Source: Rhodoferax sp. (GTDB lineage: Bacteria > Pseudomonadota > Gammaproteobacteria > Burkholderiales > Burkholderiaceae_C). Taken from it: a DNA stretch of 42,969 nt. The stretch covers positions 1 through 42,969 of the forward strand of contig JAIFLV010000096.1 of assembly GCA_020048895.1 (NCBI GenBank), read 5' to 3'. Below are positions 17,372 to 26,736 of the stretch, piece by piece (within the stretch, counting starts at the first letter, position 1; each line of letters begins with the position of its first letter). The notes beneath the pieces were generated by a model. That model ran no database searches. It was not told where the DNA came from and saw only the letters and a list, made by a program, of their open reading frames with translations. The position numbers were made by a program, and so were the translations under genes.

Positions 17372-20300
17372 TTAAAACTCGTATTTCAGCGTTACTTGAG
17401 CCGACCACTGTGACTCACCCTTCGTCTGACGGGTCACAAGGTTTTCCACGGCGACTGTGTTGTAAACATATTTGCCGTCTTTCATACCTGCATAGTTCAC
17501 GAAGCTTCGGTTCGAAGGAAAGCCAACTTCGTCAATGCGGCCCCATTCCTTGTTCAGCAGGTTGCCAAAATTCAGAATGTCGAAAGAAACCAGACCTTTG
17601 TGCTTCGGCATAAAGCCCGGGAGCTCTTGGCTGATGCGAACGTCAAAGGTGTTGATGAAGGGTGCAGTCGTATCGTTGCGCCCTACCACGCCACCGCGCG
17701 CACTGCTCAGTGTAGAGTTGCTGTTCACAATGGCCCAGAACTGATCTTCATTCGCCTTGCGTGCTTCTGCGGTTGCACCGTAAAACAAAACTTCACCAGA
17801 GCCCGGAGCGGAAGGAATGTACATCAGGTCATTTCCGCTGACGCCGTCTCCGTTCATGTCGTTGTTATAGGTCCAACTGTAGGGTTTTCCGCTGCGGCCT
17901 TCGTACATGACCCCGAATGTAGTCTTGTAGTTGCCTACAAATGCCCGACTCCAGCTCAAACTGCCATTGACACGATCCCGAGTCTGGTAGTTCGAGGTTT
18001 CTGCCACATCTTCGTTGGGATTGAAGGTGTTGCGGCCGTTCCAGTTGGAAATTGCGCGACTCGATGTCAACGGATTGACTTCCTTGGCATCTGTTCGCGT
18101 GTATGCAACACTCCAACCCAAACCGGCTTTGGCCGGGCTTTGCAGCGATAGAGTCACGGCATTTCCGCCTCCCTGCGATGTGTTGCTCGCCAGCACTACA
18201 TCTCCGAAAGCACGATTGCGATTGGCCCTGTTATTGCCACAGTTGGACTTAATGCCAAAAGCGCCAGTCCAGCAGCTATCACTGCGGCCACCTGCATCGT
18301 AGTACAGCTGCCGTCCGTCAGGTCCAGTGGCGGTAGGCGCACCGAGGTTTAGGTGGGTGTAATGCAACGCGTTGTTGTTGCGCGTATTGATCCACTCCAC
18401 GCCGGCAATCAGACCGAAAGGAAGCGAGGTCTCATAGGCAAGATTGGTTTTCCAGACCGAAGGCTGTTTCAGGTCGGGAGAAATAATGTCAACATTGGCG
18501 GCGGGAATCGTTCCAGTGAGGATAGGTTGGTTCGCAGGGTCTGGTACAAAAACCAACGAAGGTGGGCACAGATTGCTCGACTGGCCGTTGTTGCAACTGT
18601 AAGTTACTGTCGCAACGCCAGGATTGGAGTACGGGTTTGACAACCACACAGTCATGGCTGCGCCCTGAAATAGTCCCAGACCGCCTCGGATTTGAGACCT
18701 GCCATCCTTGCTCGTGTCCAACTGGTAATTGAAGCCAAGCCGTGGTTGCACCAGGTTTTGTCCATCAATCGTAACGGTGTTGTCGTAGCCAAACGCTGTC
18801 AGAGCCTTGGGATTGGACTTGGGGCGATCACCTGTCATGGCGCGGTCAATACGTACACCGGCCGTGACATTGAGTTTGTCATTGACCGCAATGGTGTCCT
18901 GCGCGAAGATTCCCAGGTTGTTGAGCGTCCAGTTCGCAATGCCGTCATTCAAAGTTGCACCAGGTTGCGCTACCTGAACCAGATAGGTAGTCGGCTTGCC
19001 GGCCAGGAACAGCGCGACCGGATCTGCGCCTTGGAAGGTGTACAGACCATTGGTGTCTGGCAAAAATGCGTTGTAAATATCGTTCTTGCTGTAGTCGAGG
19101 CCGAACTTGATCTCGTGATCGCCCTTGAAATACGTGCCAGCGAAATAGGTATCCAAAGTCTTGGCCTGCAGCACGTTGAAATGCCTGAATCGCTCGGTTC
19201 CGAAGTTCAGAGTGCGGTTTCCGCTGGGCGCGCCAGCAGGCGCAGGGCCGTTGAAAATCAGGCTGACCTGAGGAAGTGTCGAATTATTTTCAAATGTTTT
19301 GGGATTGTTGCGGCTTGAAATCTTGAACTCGGTTGAAAAGTCTGGTGTCCAGTCTGCGAACCATTGCCCCACCGCGCTTTCCAGGACCTTCTTCTCAGCA
19401 GTCCAATGGGAGTTGAAAGACAGCGCATTGGTGCCAAAGCCATAAAAAATGGGCTCTACCTGCTCGATTTTTGACACCCGGACATTGGCACGGTGCTGGT
19501 CATTGATGTTCCAGTCAAATTTGAACGTGTAGTCCTTGGCGGTCAGCTCAGTCCCTTCTGGAATCGCAAGGCTGCCGATATCTATGCCGTATTTTGACTT
19601 TGCGGCTGCGGCTGCGGCATCAATTTGAGCCTGCGTAATGCCAACGTTGGTTTGCGAACTGCCCAGAGGTCCAAAGGCCGGTGAGTTGCGGGAACTGCGA
19701 AACTCTTCAGCGCTTATGAAGTAGAACAGCTTGTCCTCAATGATAGGCCCACCCAGCGTAAAGCCTTTGGTGCTTTCTTTGAAATCGGGCGTCGCACTGT
19801 AAGTGTCGCTTGTGCGGCTATAGCGATCACCTGTCAGTCGTTGATCACGTGTTACGTAGTAGACGCTTCCCTTGACGGTATTTGTCCCTGACTTTGTGAC
19901 CGCATTGATATTTGCACCCGTATAGCCCTTTTGGGTCACGTCAAAATTGGCAATATTGACTTGAACCGACTGAATTGCGTCAATCGAGATCGGCTGTTTG
20001 GCTGTTGGCAGGTTGTTTGCCTCAAGACCAAAACTGTCAGTGATTGAAACGCCGTCAATGGTGACGGTGTTGAATCGTGAGTTTTGGCCCAAAGCTGAAA
20101 TCTCGCCGCGTTCTTTGTCGGTCTGAGCCAGGCGTGGATCAAGACGCGCGTAGTCTTGAAGATTGCGTTGAACCGAGGCAAACGCGTCCAGTTCTTGGCG
20201 ACCGAGTTGGGTACTTGCGCCCTTATTGCCGTTATCAAAAACCCGGGCCGATGCTGTGCCCGTCACTGTGACCGTAGCAAGCGACACGCCGCCCAATTTG

Positions 20301-20644
20301 AAGTCGAAGCTGGAAGTTTCCGCCAACTGCAGGTATATGCCTTCGCGAGAGTCCTTATCCGATCCCTTGGTCACCACGATTGTGTACGGGCCGCCAACAC
20401 GCAAACCGCGTGCTGCATAGCGACCATCAGCGTCAGTAACTAATTTGTTGCTGGAGCCCGATTCGGTGTGAACGATACTCACAACCGCTCCAGCGACAGG
20501 TTTGCCGTCCGCACCGGTAATCTGACCGCCCAAGGCTGCAGTGGTATTTTGAGCAAATGCGGGGGCTGCCATGACGATGGCGACGGCCGCACTAAGGGCG
20601 GTTCTCGAGAAATCCGAGAATAATGAATCGTGAATATTGCGCAT
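17372..20644 (-). CDS. TonB-dependent receptor, Oar-like, with carboxypeptidase-regulatory-like domain
   Basis: Outer-membrane gated channel that takes up a large substrate using TonB energy. The 1090-residue product has a signal peptide ending in AFAQN. A carboxypeptidase-regulatory-like beta-sandwich follows (about 35-115; GGQITGADGKPVAGAVVSI ... DADGRYAARGL), then a plug domain (FNTVTIDGVSITDSFG) and a long barrel ending in the aromatic outer-membrane signature LKYEF. The architecture matches the Oar family rather than classical siderophore receptors; the substrate is unknown. The ATG at 20644 is chosen over an upstream frame to 20761 because AGGAG lies about 8 bases before it and the signal peptide starts there. 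An intrinsic-terminator-like hairpin (20663-20694) lies in the leader. It converges with cpdB, so a link to nucleotide uptake is only speculation. Confidence 0.92.
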   Translation of the reverse strand: MRNIHDSLFSDFSRTALSAAVAIVMAAPAFAQNTTAALGGQITGADGKPVAGAVVSIVHTESGSSNKLVTDADGRYAARGLRVGGPYTIVVTKGSDKDSREGIYLQLAETSSFDFKLGGVSLATVTVTGTASARVFDNGNKGASTQLGRQELDAFASVQRNLQDYARLDPRLAQTDKERGEISALGQNSRFNTVTIDGVSITDSFGLEANNLPTAKQPISIDAIQSVQVNIANFDVTQKGYTGANINAVTKSGTNTVKGSVYYVTRDQRLTGDRYSRTSDTYSATPDFKESTKGFTLGGPIIEDKLFYFISAEEFRSSRNSPAFGPLGSSQTNVGITQAQIDAAAAAAKSKYGIDIGSLAIPEGTELTAKDYTFKFDWNINDQHRANVRVSKIEQVEPIFYGFGTNALSFNSHWTAEKKVLESAVGQWFADWTPDFSTEFKISSRNNPKTFENNSTLPQVSLIFNGPAPAGAPSGNRTLNFGTERFRHFNVLQAKTLDTYFAGTYFKGDHEIKFGLDYSKNDIYNAFLPDTNGLYTFQGADPVALFLAGKPTTYLVQVAQPGATLNDGIANWTLNNLGIFAQDTIAVNDKLNVTAGVRIDRAMTGDRPKSNPKALTAFGYDNTVTIDGQNLVQPRLGFNYQLDTSKDGRSQIRGGLGLFQGAAMTVWLSNPYSNPGVATVTYSCNNGQSSNLCPPSLVFVPDPANQPILTGTIPAANVDIISPDLKQPSVWKTNLAYETSLPFGLIAGVEWINTRNNNALHYTHLNLGAPTATGPDGRQLYYDAGGRSDSCWTGAFGIKSNCGNNRANRNRAFGDVVLASNTSQGGGNAVTLSLQSPAKAGLGWSVAYTRTDAKEVNPLTSSRAISNWNGRNTFNPNEDVAETSNYQTRDRVNGSLSWSRAFVGNYKTTFGVMYEGRSGKPYSWTYNNDMNGDGVSGNDLMYIPSAPGSGEVLFYGATAEARKANEDQFWAIVNSNSTLSSARGGVVGRNDTTAPFINTFDVRISQELPGFMPKHKGLVSFDILNFGNLLNKEWGRIDEVGFPSNRSFVNYAGMKDGKYVYNTVAVENLVTRQTKGESQWSAQVTLKYEF

Positions 20645-20662
20645 CCTGCTGCTCCTGAAAAC

Positions 20663-20694
20663 AAAAAAACCCCTCGGCAAAGTTACCGACGGGG
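20663..20694 (-). terminator. Terminator-like hairpin in the TonB-receptor leader (possible attenuator)
   Basis: On the minus strand CCCC-G-TCGG pairs with CCGA-GGGG across an eight-base loop and is followed directly by seven U residues, 18 bases before the receptor ATG and just ahead of its ribosome binding site. No upstream gene needs a terminator here: the tRNA-Met has its own at 20991-21024. A smaller competing stem (ACGG/CCGT) overlaps the 5' arm. Attenuation or riboregulation is inference. Confidence 0.6.
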
Positions 20695-20990
20695 ACCGTG
20701 AACACATGCAATATATCGCCAAACCCGTTACAGAACCATGACAACTGTTGTTGCGGTGCAACCGTCATGAAAATCTTGGTGCGACTCTCTAACATCTGTC
20801 CGTCGCGCCTAAACGCCGCGTTGCGTTGGGGACTGTGCCTGCCTGCCTATAAAGTGTCGGTAAGTGCGATTCCGACCCCTGAGCTGATGGTGTTTGTTTG
20901 GCTGGAATCAAACTATTTCAGCGGATACCATCAAAGATCGCATCAAAATAGTTTTGTGGAATGATGGGGTTCCATGCTGGTTGAGACAAG
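20695..20990. other. Spacer between the tRNA-Met terminator and the TonB-receptor leader
   Basis: No gene seen. This must hold the receptor promoter on the minus strand. A TATATT box lies near 20711-20716, but the nearest TTGTCA is about 23 bases away, too far for a standard sigma-70 pair, so I do not call a promoter. Confidence 0.5.
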
Positions 20991-21024
20991 AAAAAACCCA
21001 CTACGCAGGGAGCGTGCGGGTTTA
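20991..21024 (-). terminator. Intrinsic terminator after tRNA-Met
   Basis: On the minus strand AAACCC and GGGTTT arms close a hairpin with an inner ACGC/GCGT stem, followed by a U run. It begins about 25 bases past the encoded CCA end of the tRNA. Confidence 0.75.
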
Positions 21025-21048
21025 TAGGGAAGGTTTGATTCAGGATTC

Positions 21049-21125
21049 TGGTGGTCGTAGGTGGACTTGAACCACCGACATCAGCATTATGAATGCTGCG
21101 CTCTAACCAACTGAGCTATACGACC
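21049..21125 (-). tRNA. tRNA-Met (anticodon CAT)
   Basis: The 77-base minus-strand sequence folds as a full cloverleaf. The acceptor stem is GGTCGTA/TACGACC, discriminator A is followed by an encoded CCA, the D arm is AGCTCAGTTGGTTAGAGC, the anticodon arm is CAGCATTCATAATGCTG with anticodon CAT, and the T arm contains GGTTCAAGTCC. The perfect G1-C72 pair rules out initiator tRNA. Elongator methionine is most likely; a CAT anticodon could also belong to tRNA-Ile2 with modified C34, which sequence alone does not exclude. Confidence 0.95.
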
Positions 21126-21172
21126 GAAGGCAGCAATTATAGCCAAATAATGTGCGGCGCTCTGGGGTTGAG

Positions 21173-21952
21173 TTACTGATGTTTGAACTCTGGCTTGCGC
21201 TTGCTTACAAAAGCGTCCATGCCTTCTTTTTGATCGTCGGTCGCAAAAAGCGCATGGAACAGGCGGCGCTCAAAAATGATGCCATCGGCCAGGGTGCCTT
21301 CAAACGAGCGGTTGACGGATTCCTTGGCGGCCATGGTGGCTACTTGCGAATAGCTGCAAATCATCAAGGCTGCAGCAAGGGCTTCATCGAGTAACTTGTC
21401 TGAGGCCACCACCCGACTGACCAGGCCGGCGCGCTCGGCTTCTGCGGCGTCCATCATACGGCCGGTCAATGCCAGATCCATGGCTTTGGCTTTGCCAACG
21501 GCACGGGGCAATCTCTGGGTGCCACCGGCGCCAGGGATGATTCCGAGTTTGATTTCTGGCTGTCCAAACTTTGCAGTGTCTGACGCAATAATGAAATCAC
21601 ACATCATGGCCAATTCGCAGCCACCACCCAGCGCAAAGCCGTTGACCGCCGCGATCACTGGTTTACGGACGGTTCGAATGGTTTCCCAATTGCGCGTGAT
21701 GAAATCCCCCCGGTAGGCCTCGGCGAAACTGAGCTTGGCCATGGCAGTGATGTCGGCGCCTGCAGCAAAGGCTTTCTCGCTGCCGGTAATGATCATGCAA
21801 CCGATGTCACTATGGGCATCAAAGGCCTTGAGGGCGTGTCCCAACTCGTCCATCAACTGGTCGTTCAGTGCATTGAGCTGTTTGGGCCGATTCAGGCAGA
21901 TCAGGCCTACGCGTTCGCCTTCTACTCGTGTCGTAATGCATTCGTAGTTCAT
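21173..21952 (-). CDS. Enoyl-CoA hydratase
   Basis: Crotonase-family enzyme that hydrates trans-2-enoyl-CoA to 3-hydroxyacyl-CoA in fatty-acid beta-oxidation. The 259-residue product has the usual length. The CoA-binding and oxyanion stretch [11 protein letters not shown] is followed by [15 protein letters not shown]. One catalytic glutamate lies in this GGCEL motif and the other in [22 protein letters not shown] (shown here across its key residues PE and GAGG). AAAGGA precedes the ATG by about 6 bases. The start codon overlaps the stop of the upstream M61 peptidase gene (ATGA), so the two are translationally coupled although functionally unrelated. A short-chain hydratase is most likely; no other beta-oxidation gene is nearby. 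Confidence 0.94.
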   Translation of the reverse strand: MNYECITTRVEGERVGLICLNRPKQLNALNDQLMDELGHALKAFDAHSDIGCMIITGSEKAFAAGADITAMAKLSFAEAYRGDFITRNWETIRTVRKPVIAAVNGFALGGGCELAMMCDFIIASDTAKFGQPEIKLGIIPGAGGTQRLPRAVGKAKAMDLALTGRMMDAAEAERAGLVSRVVASDKLLDEALAAALMICSYSQVATMAAKESVNRSFEGTLADGIIFERRLFHALFATDDQKEGMDAFVSKRKPEFKHQ

Positions 21953-23778
21953 GGAGTTTCCTTTAGGATCATTCGGTTGCCGAGGGTTGCTGAGGGTTGC
22001 ATGGGGCTTTTTCCTTCGAGCCAGATTTTGGCAACTTCCGGATCACGCATGCCAAGCCGGGTCGCTTTGGAAGGCTTTGGCAGGGTGAGCGCAAGTCGCA
22101 GCAGGCGCCGGTCGCGAGACACCAAGGCGGCCAAACGTCTGGCCTTTCCTGCGTACATCGGTAGTTCATCAAGTGCATGCAATCGCCAGGATTGCGCCAC
22201 GGATGTTCCCGATACCTCCACCCCAATCCACTCATCGCCGCTGGCAAACCCAGCGATTTCCGCCGCGCTACCGCGCATGACTTGCTGAATGTGCACGCCA
22301 GGCCCATCCTTGACCCGCAATCCCAGCTGTAACGCGATCGTGTCTGGCTCGGTTTGCGCTTCAATACCGTGCTTTGCGAGCAACTGAATCACAGGCAACT
22401 CGGCCGTACTGTGTACCCAACGCTTCAATTCCGCAGCGTACGAGCGGCCGGCCAGTTGCTGTACCACATCGGCAAGATCGCTCTGTGCCATCGGCCCACC
22501 ATTACAACGTTTCCAGAGTGCCGCCATGACTGCGTCAAGGGTCGTGTGGCCTTCCAGGCGCAAGGTGAGGTCCAGACACAAGGCGATCAAGGATCCCTTG
22601 GTGTAGTAGCTGATCGTGGCATTCGGCGTGTTCTCGTCTTGCCGGTAGTACTTGACCCAGGCATCGAAGCTGGCTTGCGCCACGGTCTGCACGAGGCGAC
22701 CAGGTGTCTGGTTGACCTGATTGATGGTTTTGGATAGCAGCCCAAGGTAGGTGTCGTGGTCAATGCGCTTGGATCGCACCAGGAATAGGTCATCGTAGTA
22801 GCTCGTGAACCCTTCAAAGAACCACAGTAGCTCGGTGTAATTCTCGCCACAGTAGTCATAGTGTGTAAGTTCCCTGGGGCGCAGGCGTTTGACGTTCCAG
22901 GTGTGGAAGTACTCATGGCTTATCAAACCCAACAGCCGCGTGTAGCCTTCGTTGGGTTTGGCGGTTGCCGATTTGTCAAAAACTCTGTCGTGCAGGCGCG
23001 GCAGGTCTTTACGATTGCAGATCAGGGCAGTGGAATTACTGTGCTCCAGGCCACCGTAGGCGTTGTTGACTGCGTTCAGCATGAAGACGTAATGGGTGTA
23101 CGGCGGCTTGCCTTTGCCATGCCAGAAGCGAATTTCTGCCTCACAAATCTTTTGTGTGTCGGCGAGCAGGCGATCGCCGTCAAAGGACGGCGGGGCACCG
23201 GCGACGACAACGCGATGTGGCACGCCACAAGCATTGAATGTGCCGCTCCAGAAGTCGCCCATCTCCACCGGGCAATCAACCAATTCGTCGTAATTGGCAT
23301 ACTGGTAGGTGCCAAAGCCCCGCGTGTCGACCTTCAATGGTCGCGCGCCCGTGGCGACCGACCAGTGCGCAGTCTTTTTTGAGGTGGCAATTTCCAGCGT
23401 GTGGGCCGACTGCTCCTGACCGTCGACCCGAAAACACAGGCTGGTGCCGTTGAAAAAACCGCGGTGGGCATCGAGCCAGGCGGTCCGCACCGAGTTGTCG
23501 TAGGCGTACACCTGGTAGGTCACAGTAAGGCTCTGGCCTGGCCTCGAAGTTACTTCCCACTGGTGTTTGTCCAACTGGCGCACCGGCACGGGCTTGCCGC
23601 CCTGTGTGGCCCGCAGATTCTGCAGATGTTTTGAGAACTCTCGCACCAGATAGCTGCCGGGAATCCAAACGGGAAGTGTGAGTCGCTGTGTCGCCGCGGG
23701 CTTGCCCACCGTGAGCGTGACTTTAAACAGGTGGGCGTGAAGGTCGGCAAGGTCGACGCGGTAATGAACGGTAGACAT
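21949..23778 (-). CDS. M61 family metallopeptidase with PDZ domain
   Basis: Zinc peptidase of the glycyl-aminopeptidase (M61) family. The 609-residue product has an N-terminal beta domain, the family motif GGLEH (242-246), the zinc site HEYFH (288-292) followed by TWNVKRLRP, and a downstream [13 protein letters not shown] stretch supplying the third ligand. A C-terminal PDZ-like domain (about 480-570) contains [20 protein letters not shown]. No signal peptide is visible, so a cytoplasmic location is likely. The natural substrate is not known from sequence. No clear ribosome binding site precedes the ATG. The gene lies downstream of dsbC on the same strand and overlaps the enoyl-CoA hydratase start. 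Confidence 0.93.
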   Translation of the reverse strand: MSTVHYRVDLADLHAHLFKVTLTVGKPAATQRLTLPVWIPGSYLVREFSKHLQNLRATQGGKPVPVRQLDKHQWEVTSRPGQSLTVTYQVYAYDNSVRTAWLDAHRGFFNGTSLCFRVDGQEQSAHTLEIATSKKTAHWSVATGARPLKVDTRGFGTYQYANYDELVDCPVEMGDFWSGTFNACGVPHRVVVAGAPPSFDGDRLLADTQKICEAEIRFWHGKGKPPYTHYVFMLNAVNNAYGGLEHSNSTALICNRKDLPRLHDRVFDKSATAKPNEGYTRLLGLISHEYFHTWNVKRLRPRELTHYDYCGENYTELLWFFEGFTSYYDDLFLVRSKRIDHDTYLGLLSKTINQVNQTPGRLVQTVAQASFDAWVKYYRQDENTPNATISYYTKGSLIALCLDLTLRLEGHTTLDAVMAALWKRCNGGPMAQSDLADVVQQLAGRSYAAELKRWVHSTAELPVIQLLAKHGIEAQTEPDTIALQLGLRVKDGPGVHIQQVMRGSAAEIAGFASGDEWIGVEVSGTSVAQSWRLHALDELPMYAGKARRLAALVSRDRRLLRLALTLPKPSKATRLGMRDPEVAKIWLEGKSPMQPSATLGNRMILKETP

Positions 23779-23812
23779 GATTTACAAGAAAAGTGGCTGA
23801 AACGCTTATGGG

Positions 23813-23843
23813 GAAAGCGCAAGAAGCTATCGAAACAATAGCA
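23813..23843 (+). repeat. Dispersed repeat, decayed copy with GCTATN7ATAGC stem
   Basis: AAAGCGCAAGAAGCTAT followed by a loop and ATAGC (stem 23826-23842) matches the right half of the dispersed repeat. It lies between dsbC and the M61 peptidase gene, where it could weakly terminate dsbC. Confidence 0.5.
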
Positions 23844-23871
23844 AACGACAGGTTGACGAACGATGCTTGGG

Positions 23872-24597
23872 TTAGCTCTTGGTGGCCGACAGGTGCGCCT
23901 CGATCTGTTTGGTGTCGATGGCTCCCGGAACCCGCAGGCCATTGCTGAAAATGAGTGTGGGAGTTCCGTCAACTTTGTGCTTGCGGCCTAGATCCACGTT
24001 GCGCGTCAGCGCGCTCGCATCGCACGTGCTCGGCGCAGCCGCCACGGGCTGGTCCCGCACCATCCAGTCCAGCCAGGTCTTGGCCCGGTCTTGTGCGCAC
24101 CAGATGCCCTTGGACTTTTCTACCGAATCTGGCCCCAAAATGGGGTAGAGGAACATGTAGACGGTTACGTTCTCGACTTTCTGGAGATCGCGCTCGAAGC
24201 GCTTGCAGTAGCCACAATTCGGATCCTCGAATACAGCCAGTTTGCGACTGCCGTTGCCGCGCACCATGGTGAACGCGTCTTTGAACGGCAATGCATCGAA
24301 CTGGATGGCGGTAAGTTTTTCGACCCGCTCTTCGGTCAGGTTGCGGCGCGCTTTGGTGTCAATCAGCGACCCCTGAATGAGGTAGTTGGCCTGTGCGTCG
24401 GTATAAAAAATATCTGTGCCGTTGACACGAATCTCGAACAGCCCCGGTATTACGGACTTGTTGACCTCATCAATGGCCTTGAGCTGGGGCACGCGCTCAG
24501 CCAGATTTTTTCGGATGACAGCTTCCTGGGCATGACCGACAGATGCCCAAAGGGTCAGAACAACAGCAAATGAAGCAAATGGAGCGCGCAATTTCAT
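23872..24597 (-). CDS. dsbC: Thiol:disulfide interchange protein DsbC
   Basis: Periplasmic disulfide isomerase that repairs wrongly paired cysteines in exported proteins; it is kept reduced by DsbD. The 241-residue product has a signal peptide ending in VGHA (about residue 23), a DsbC-type N-terminal dimerisation domain (about 25-85) and a thioredoxin-fold domain with CGYC (128-131) and the cis-proline motif GTPTL. Its ATG overlaps the stop of the upstream UbiH-type gene by four bases, an arrangement implying co-expression. No dsbD is in the window. The cysteine-rich exported EEP protein at 11816 is one plausible client, by inference. Confidence 0.95.
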   Translation of the reverse strand: MKLRAPFASFAVVLTLWASVGHAQEAVIRKNLAERVPQLKAIDEVNKSVIPGLFEIRVNGTDIFYTDAQANYLIQGSLIDTKARRNLTEERVEKLTAIQFDALPFKDAFTMVRGNGSRKLAVFEDPNCGYCKRFERDLQKVENVTVYMFLYPILGPDSVEKSKGIWCAQDRAKTWLDWMVRDQPVAAAPSTCDASALTRNVDLGRKHKVDGTPTLIFSNGLRVPGAIDTKQIEAHLSATKS

Positions 24598-25736
24598 GGG
24601 GAAACTTTCCGGTGGAGAGGTTGTGTCGATGGCGCGCCCATGGCACGACGCGCCACCCAGTGTTTGATGGATCCGCTACGTTCAAATTGGTTCATTCCCC
24701 AGTTGCGCAAGGCACGAAGACCGGGATGGTCCTGGGTAAAAAGTTGCTGCAGCGCGTCGTTGGCCTGCCCCATCAAGGCAAATTCAGCTTTGCGCGCACG
24801 CTCGTACTGGCGCAGCAGGCGGTGATCATCCAGCGCTCGCCAACTGGCTTTGGTAGTCAGTACGCGGACCAATTCCCTGACATCAGCCAGGCCTACATTG
24901 AGGCCTTGACCAGCCAGTGGATGCATGTTGTGGGCGGCATCGCCTGCCAGAACCCAGCTGCAGCCAGCCGAAGTACCAATCCAGCGTTTGGCCTGAGCGT
25001 GCTGCAACGGCCAGACGTTGCGCGTGCCAGCCAGTGTGATGCTGCCCATGCGGCCATGGCTGGCGGTTTCTAGGTGTTGGCAAAACTCGGCATCGGGTGC
25101 TGACTGAAGTTGTTGGGCCCTGGCCGGACTCACCGACCAGACTATCGCGCATTGGCTCCCCTGTGGGCCATCCAATGGCAAGAAGGCAAGAATCTCACCG
25201 GCGTCGAACCACTGGAGCGCCACCTGTTCATGGGATTTGCTGCAATGGATGCGGGTGGCAAGCGCACTTTGGACATACGGTGTGACATCCCAGTCGACGC
25301 CAAACTCTTCACGCGTGCGGCTCGCGCGGCCCTCACAGACGATGGTCAGCGCGGCGTCCTGCGGTGCAGCAACAACCTCAATCAGTGGCTGAAATCGCAC
25401 GGCCTCGCGCAGGCGGGACTCCAGCACGGGGACATCGACTATCCAGTTCAAGGCAGATGTGTCCTGCTCAGTTGCGGAAAACGCAACGTAACCACCGTCG
25501 GCGGTTTGCACCTGCATAGATAGGACGGCTGTGGCATGGGCCGCGTCGGGCCAGCAGCGAACACTTTCCAGCAACTCGCGCGACACCTGGTTGAGTGCAT
25601 ACGCCCGCACGTCGTTTGCGGCCGGTGTTTCGTCGGCAACCAGCGTAATGCGCAACTGCTTGCCGGCAAGGTGTAGTGCCAGCGATAGCCCCACAATGCC
25701 AGCGCCACGGATACAGACATCGAATTTCTTGACCAT
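24594..25736 (-). CDS. UbiH/COQ6-family FAD-dependent hydroxylase
   Basis: FAD monooxygenase of the ubiquinone-biosynthesis hydroxylase family, adding a ring hydroxyl with molecular oxygen and NAD(P)H. The 380-residue product has the N-terminal dinucleotide-binding motif GAGIVGLSLA (11-20) and the diagnostic UbiH-family motif LAGDAAHNMHPLAGQGLNVG near residue 275, which binds FAD. Which ring position it acts on (UbiH, UbiF, UbiI or UbiM type) cannot be decided from the motifs. It forms a coupled pair with dsbC through a four-base overlap. Chorismate lyase, the first ubiquinone-pathway enzyme, lies 1.5 kb away on the same strand but is not adjacent. Confidence 0.88.
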   Translation of the reverse strand: MVKKFDVCIRGAGIVGLSLALHLAGKQLRITLVADETPAANDVRAYALNQVSRELLESVRCWPDAAHATAVLSMQVQTADGGYVAFSATEQDTSALNWIVDVPVLESRLREAVRFQPLIEVVAAPQDAALTIVCEGRASRTREEFGVDWDVTPYVQSALATRIHCSKSHEQVALQWFDAGEILAFLPLDGPQGSQCAIVWSVSPARAQQLQSAPDAEFCQHLETASHGRMGSITLAGTRNVWPLQHAQAKRWIGTSAGCSWVLAGDAAHNMHPLAGQGLNVGLADVRELVRVLTTKASWRALDDHRLLRQYERARKAEFALMGQANDALQQLFTQDHPGLRALRNWGMNQFERSGSIKHWVARRAMGAPSTQPLHRKVSP

Positions 25737-25906
25737 GACTGGATTGTAGAAGGCTCCCTTTGTGCCTGCGGCGCGGTGGCCAATGCGACTGCTTTACTGC
25801 GGCCCACTCAGTAGAATGCGCATTCTTTCCAGCAATGCCGCAGCTGTTGAAACGCCCAGATTTTGGTGGATACTATGCGCAAAGCGCCGTTGGAAATCCT
25901 TGCTCC

Positions 25907-26182
25907 ATGGTCGCAGCCCAAAGGATTCACGAAGTGATCGAAGACAGTCCCTACTACGAAACCATCGAATTCGGCTTTCCTAACATTGCCAGGAAGATTA
26001 AAGTCTTCTGGGGCAATCCTGAGTTCACCAAACTGCTGCAGGACTTGCAGACAGATTCCAGTGACAAGCCGCGCGCAGGATTTCCTGCGGAAGTGTTGCT
26101 TGCATTGTCTGAATTGCAAAGCATCCACGACGCGATGTATCCCCAGTTCGCGCCCAAAGGCAACAGTTTTTGGAATGTTTAG
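25907..26182 (+). CDS. Hypothetical protein, 91 residues
   Basis: I do not recognise the family. The product is small, soluble and acidic, with an aromatic-rich opening (DSPYYETIEFGFPNIARKI) and a helical C-terminal half (AEVLLALSELQSIHDAMYPQ). The frame is open upstream to 25760, but the codons before 25907 give a cysteine-rich stretch unlike the rest. GGAAAT about 12 bases upstream is the only candidate ribosome binding site. It is divergent from the UbiH-family gene and converges on the next small gene. Its protein-like composition makes it a likely real gene. Confidence 0.6.
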   Translation: MVAAQRIHEVIEDSPYYETIEFGFPNIARKIKVFWGNPEFTKLLQDLQTDSSDKPRAGFPAEVLLALSELQSIHDAMYPQFAPKGNSFWNV

Positions 26183-26269
26183 GCACCTTTGTGGTGCAGG
26201 GCCAGGATGCCTGTCGGCACATGATTCCATGGTGATGTTTGCCGCAGTGCCATAACCTGTGCAGCGACT

Positions 26270-26635
26270 TCAATCAAAGAAGTTGTCAAGATCTTCCTGG
26301 GACATTTTTCCGCCACTGTCGGTGGCGGCAGGTGGTGCCTCGCTGCTTGGGCTTGTGAGGTCAGGGCGATTCGTGCTGTCCGGTGCGGCTTGCGCAGTGA
26401 CGGGCTCTGGTGGCCCTTCAACCAATTCAAGGTGGCGTGGGTCTACACGAAACAGTCGAAGTTCTGGCTTGTCTGCGACTGCCGGAAAATAGACCGTTGG
26501 TTTGACGACAAGTCTGCAATCGGTCTGCGTTACACCAATACGCCCTGCAAGACCTTGCCTGTCCCGCGGCGTCAAGATGGCCAAGCGCTCCTTCGTAAAT
26601 CGTACTTTCGAGTTAGCCAACCATTCATTGCTCAT
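26270..26635 (-). CDS. Hypothetical protein, 121 residues
   Basis: No family recognised. The N-terminal 75 residues look folded (WLANSKVRFTKERLAILTP ... CRLVVKPTVYFPAVADKPEL). A proline- and alanine-rich linker follows, and the protein ends in the acidic peptide MSQEDLDNFFD. Short acidic tails with an SQ-x-D-LD pattern recall the CheY-binding peptides of FliM, but that is only a resemblance. The ATG at 26635 is preferred over 26683; no clear ribosome binding site precedes either. The gene is divergent from the bacteriohemerythrin gene, with about 100 bp between the starts. Confidence 0.6.
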   Translation of the reverse strand: MSNEWLANSKVRFTKERLAILTPRDRQGLAGRIGVTQTDCRLVVKPTVYFPAVADKPELRLFRVDPRHLELVEGPPEPVTAQAAPDSTNRPDLTSPSSEAPPAATDSGGKMSQEDLDNFFD

Positions 26636-26736
26636 AGGGTTTTCACAGGGTGAGTGAATAGGTTTTTCCAACACATAGGGCACTGTATCGCATCTTTGAG
26701 GCCCCTGCTAACATAGCCTCCCACAGAAAAAGCTCC

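Noticed and set aside
20700-20745. Sigma-70 promoter TTGTCA / TATATT for the TonB receptor
   Set aside because: The spacing is about 23 bases, too long for a confident call.
20698-20964. 88-codon frame in the TonB-receptor upstream spacer
   Set aside because: Overlaps the terminator/leader region on the opposite strand and has a non-protein-like composition.
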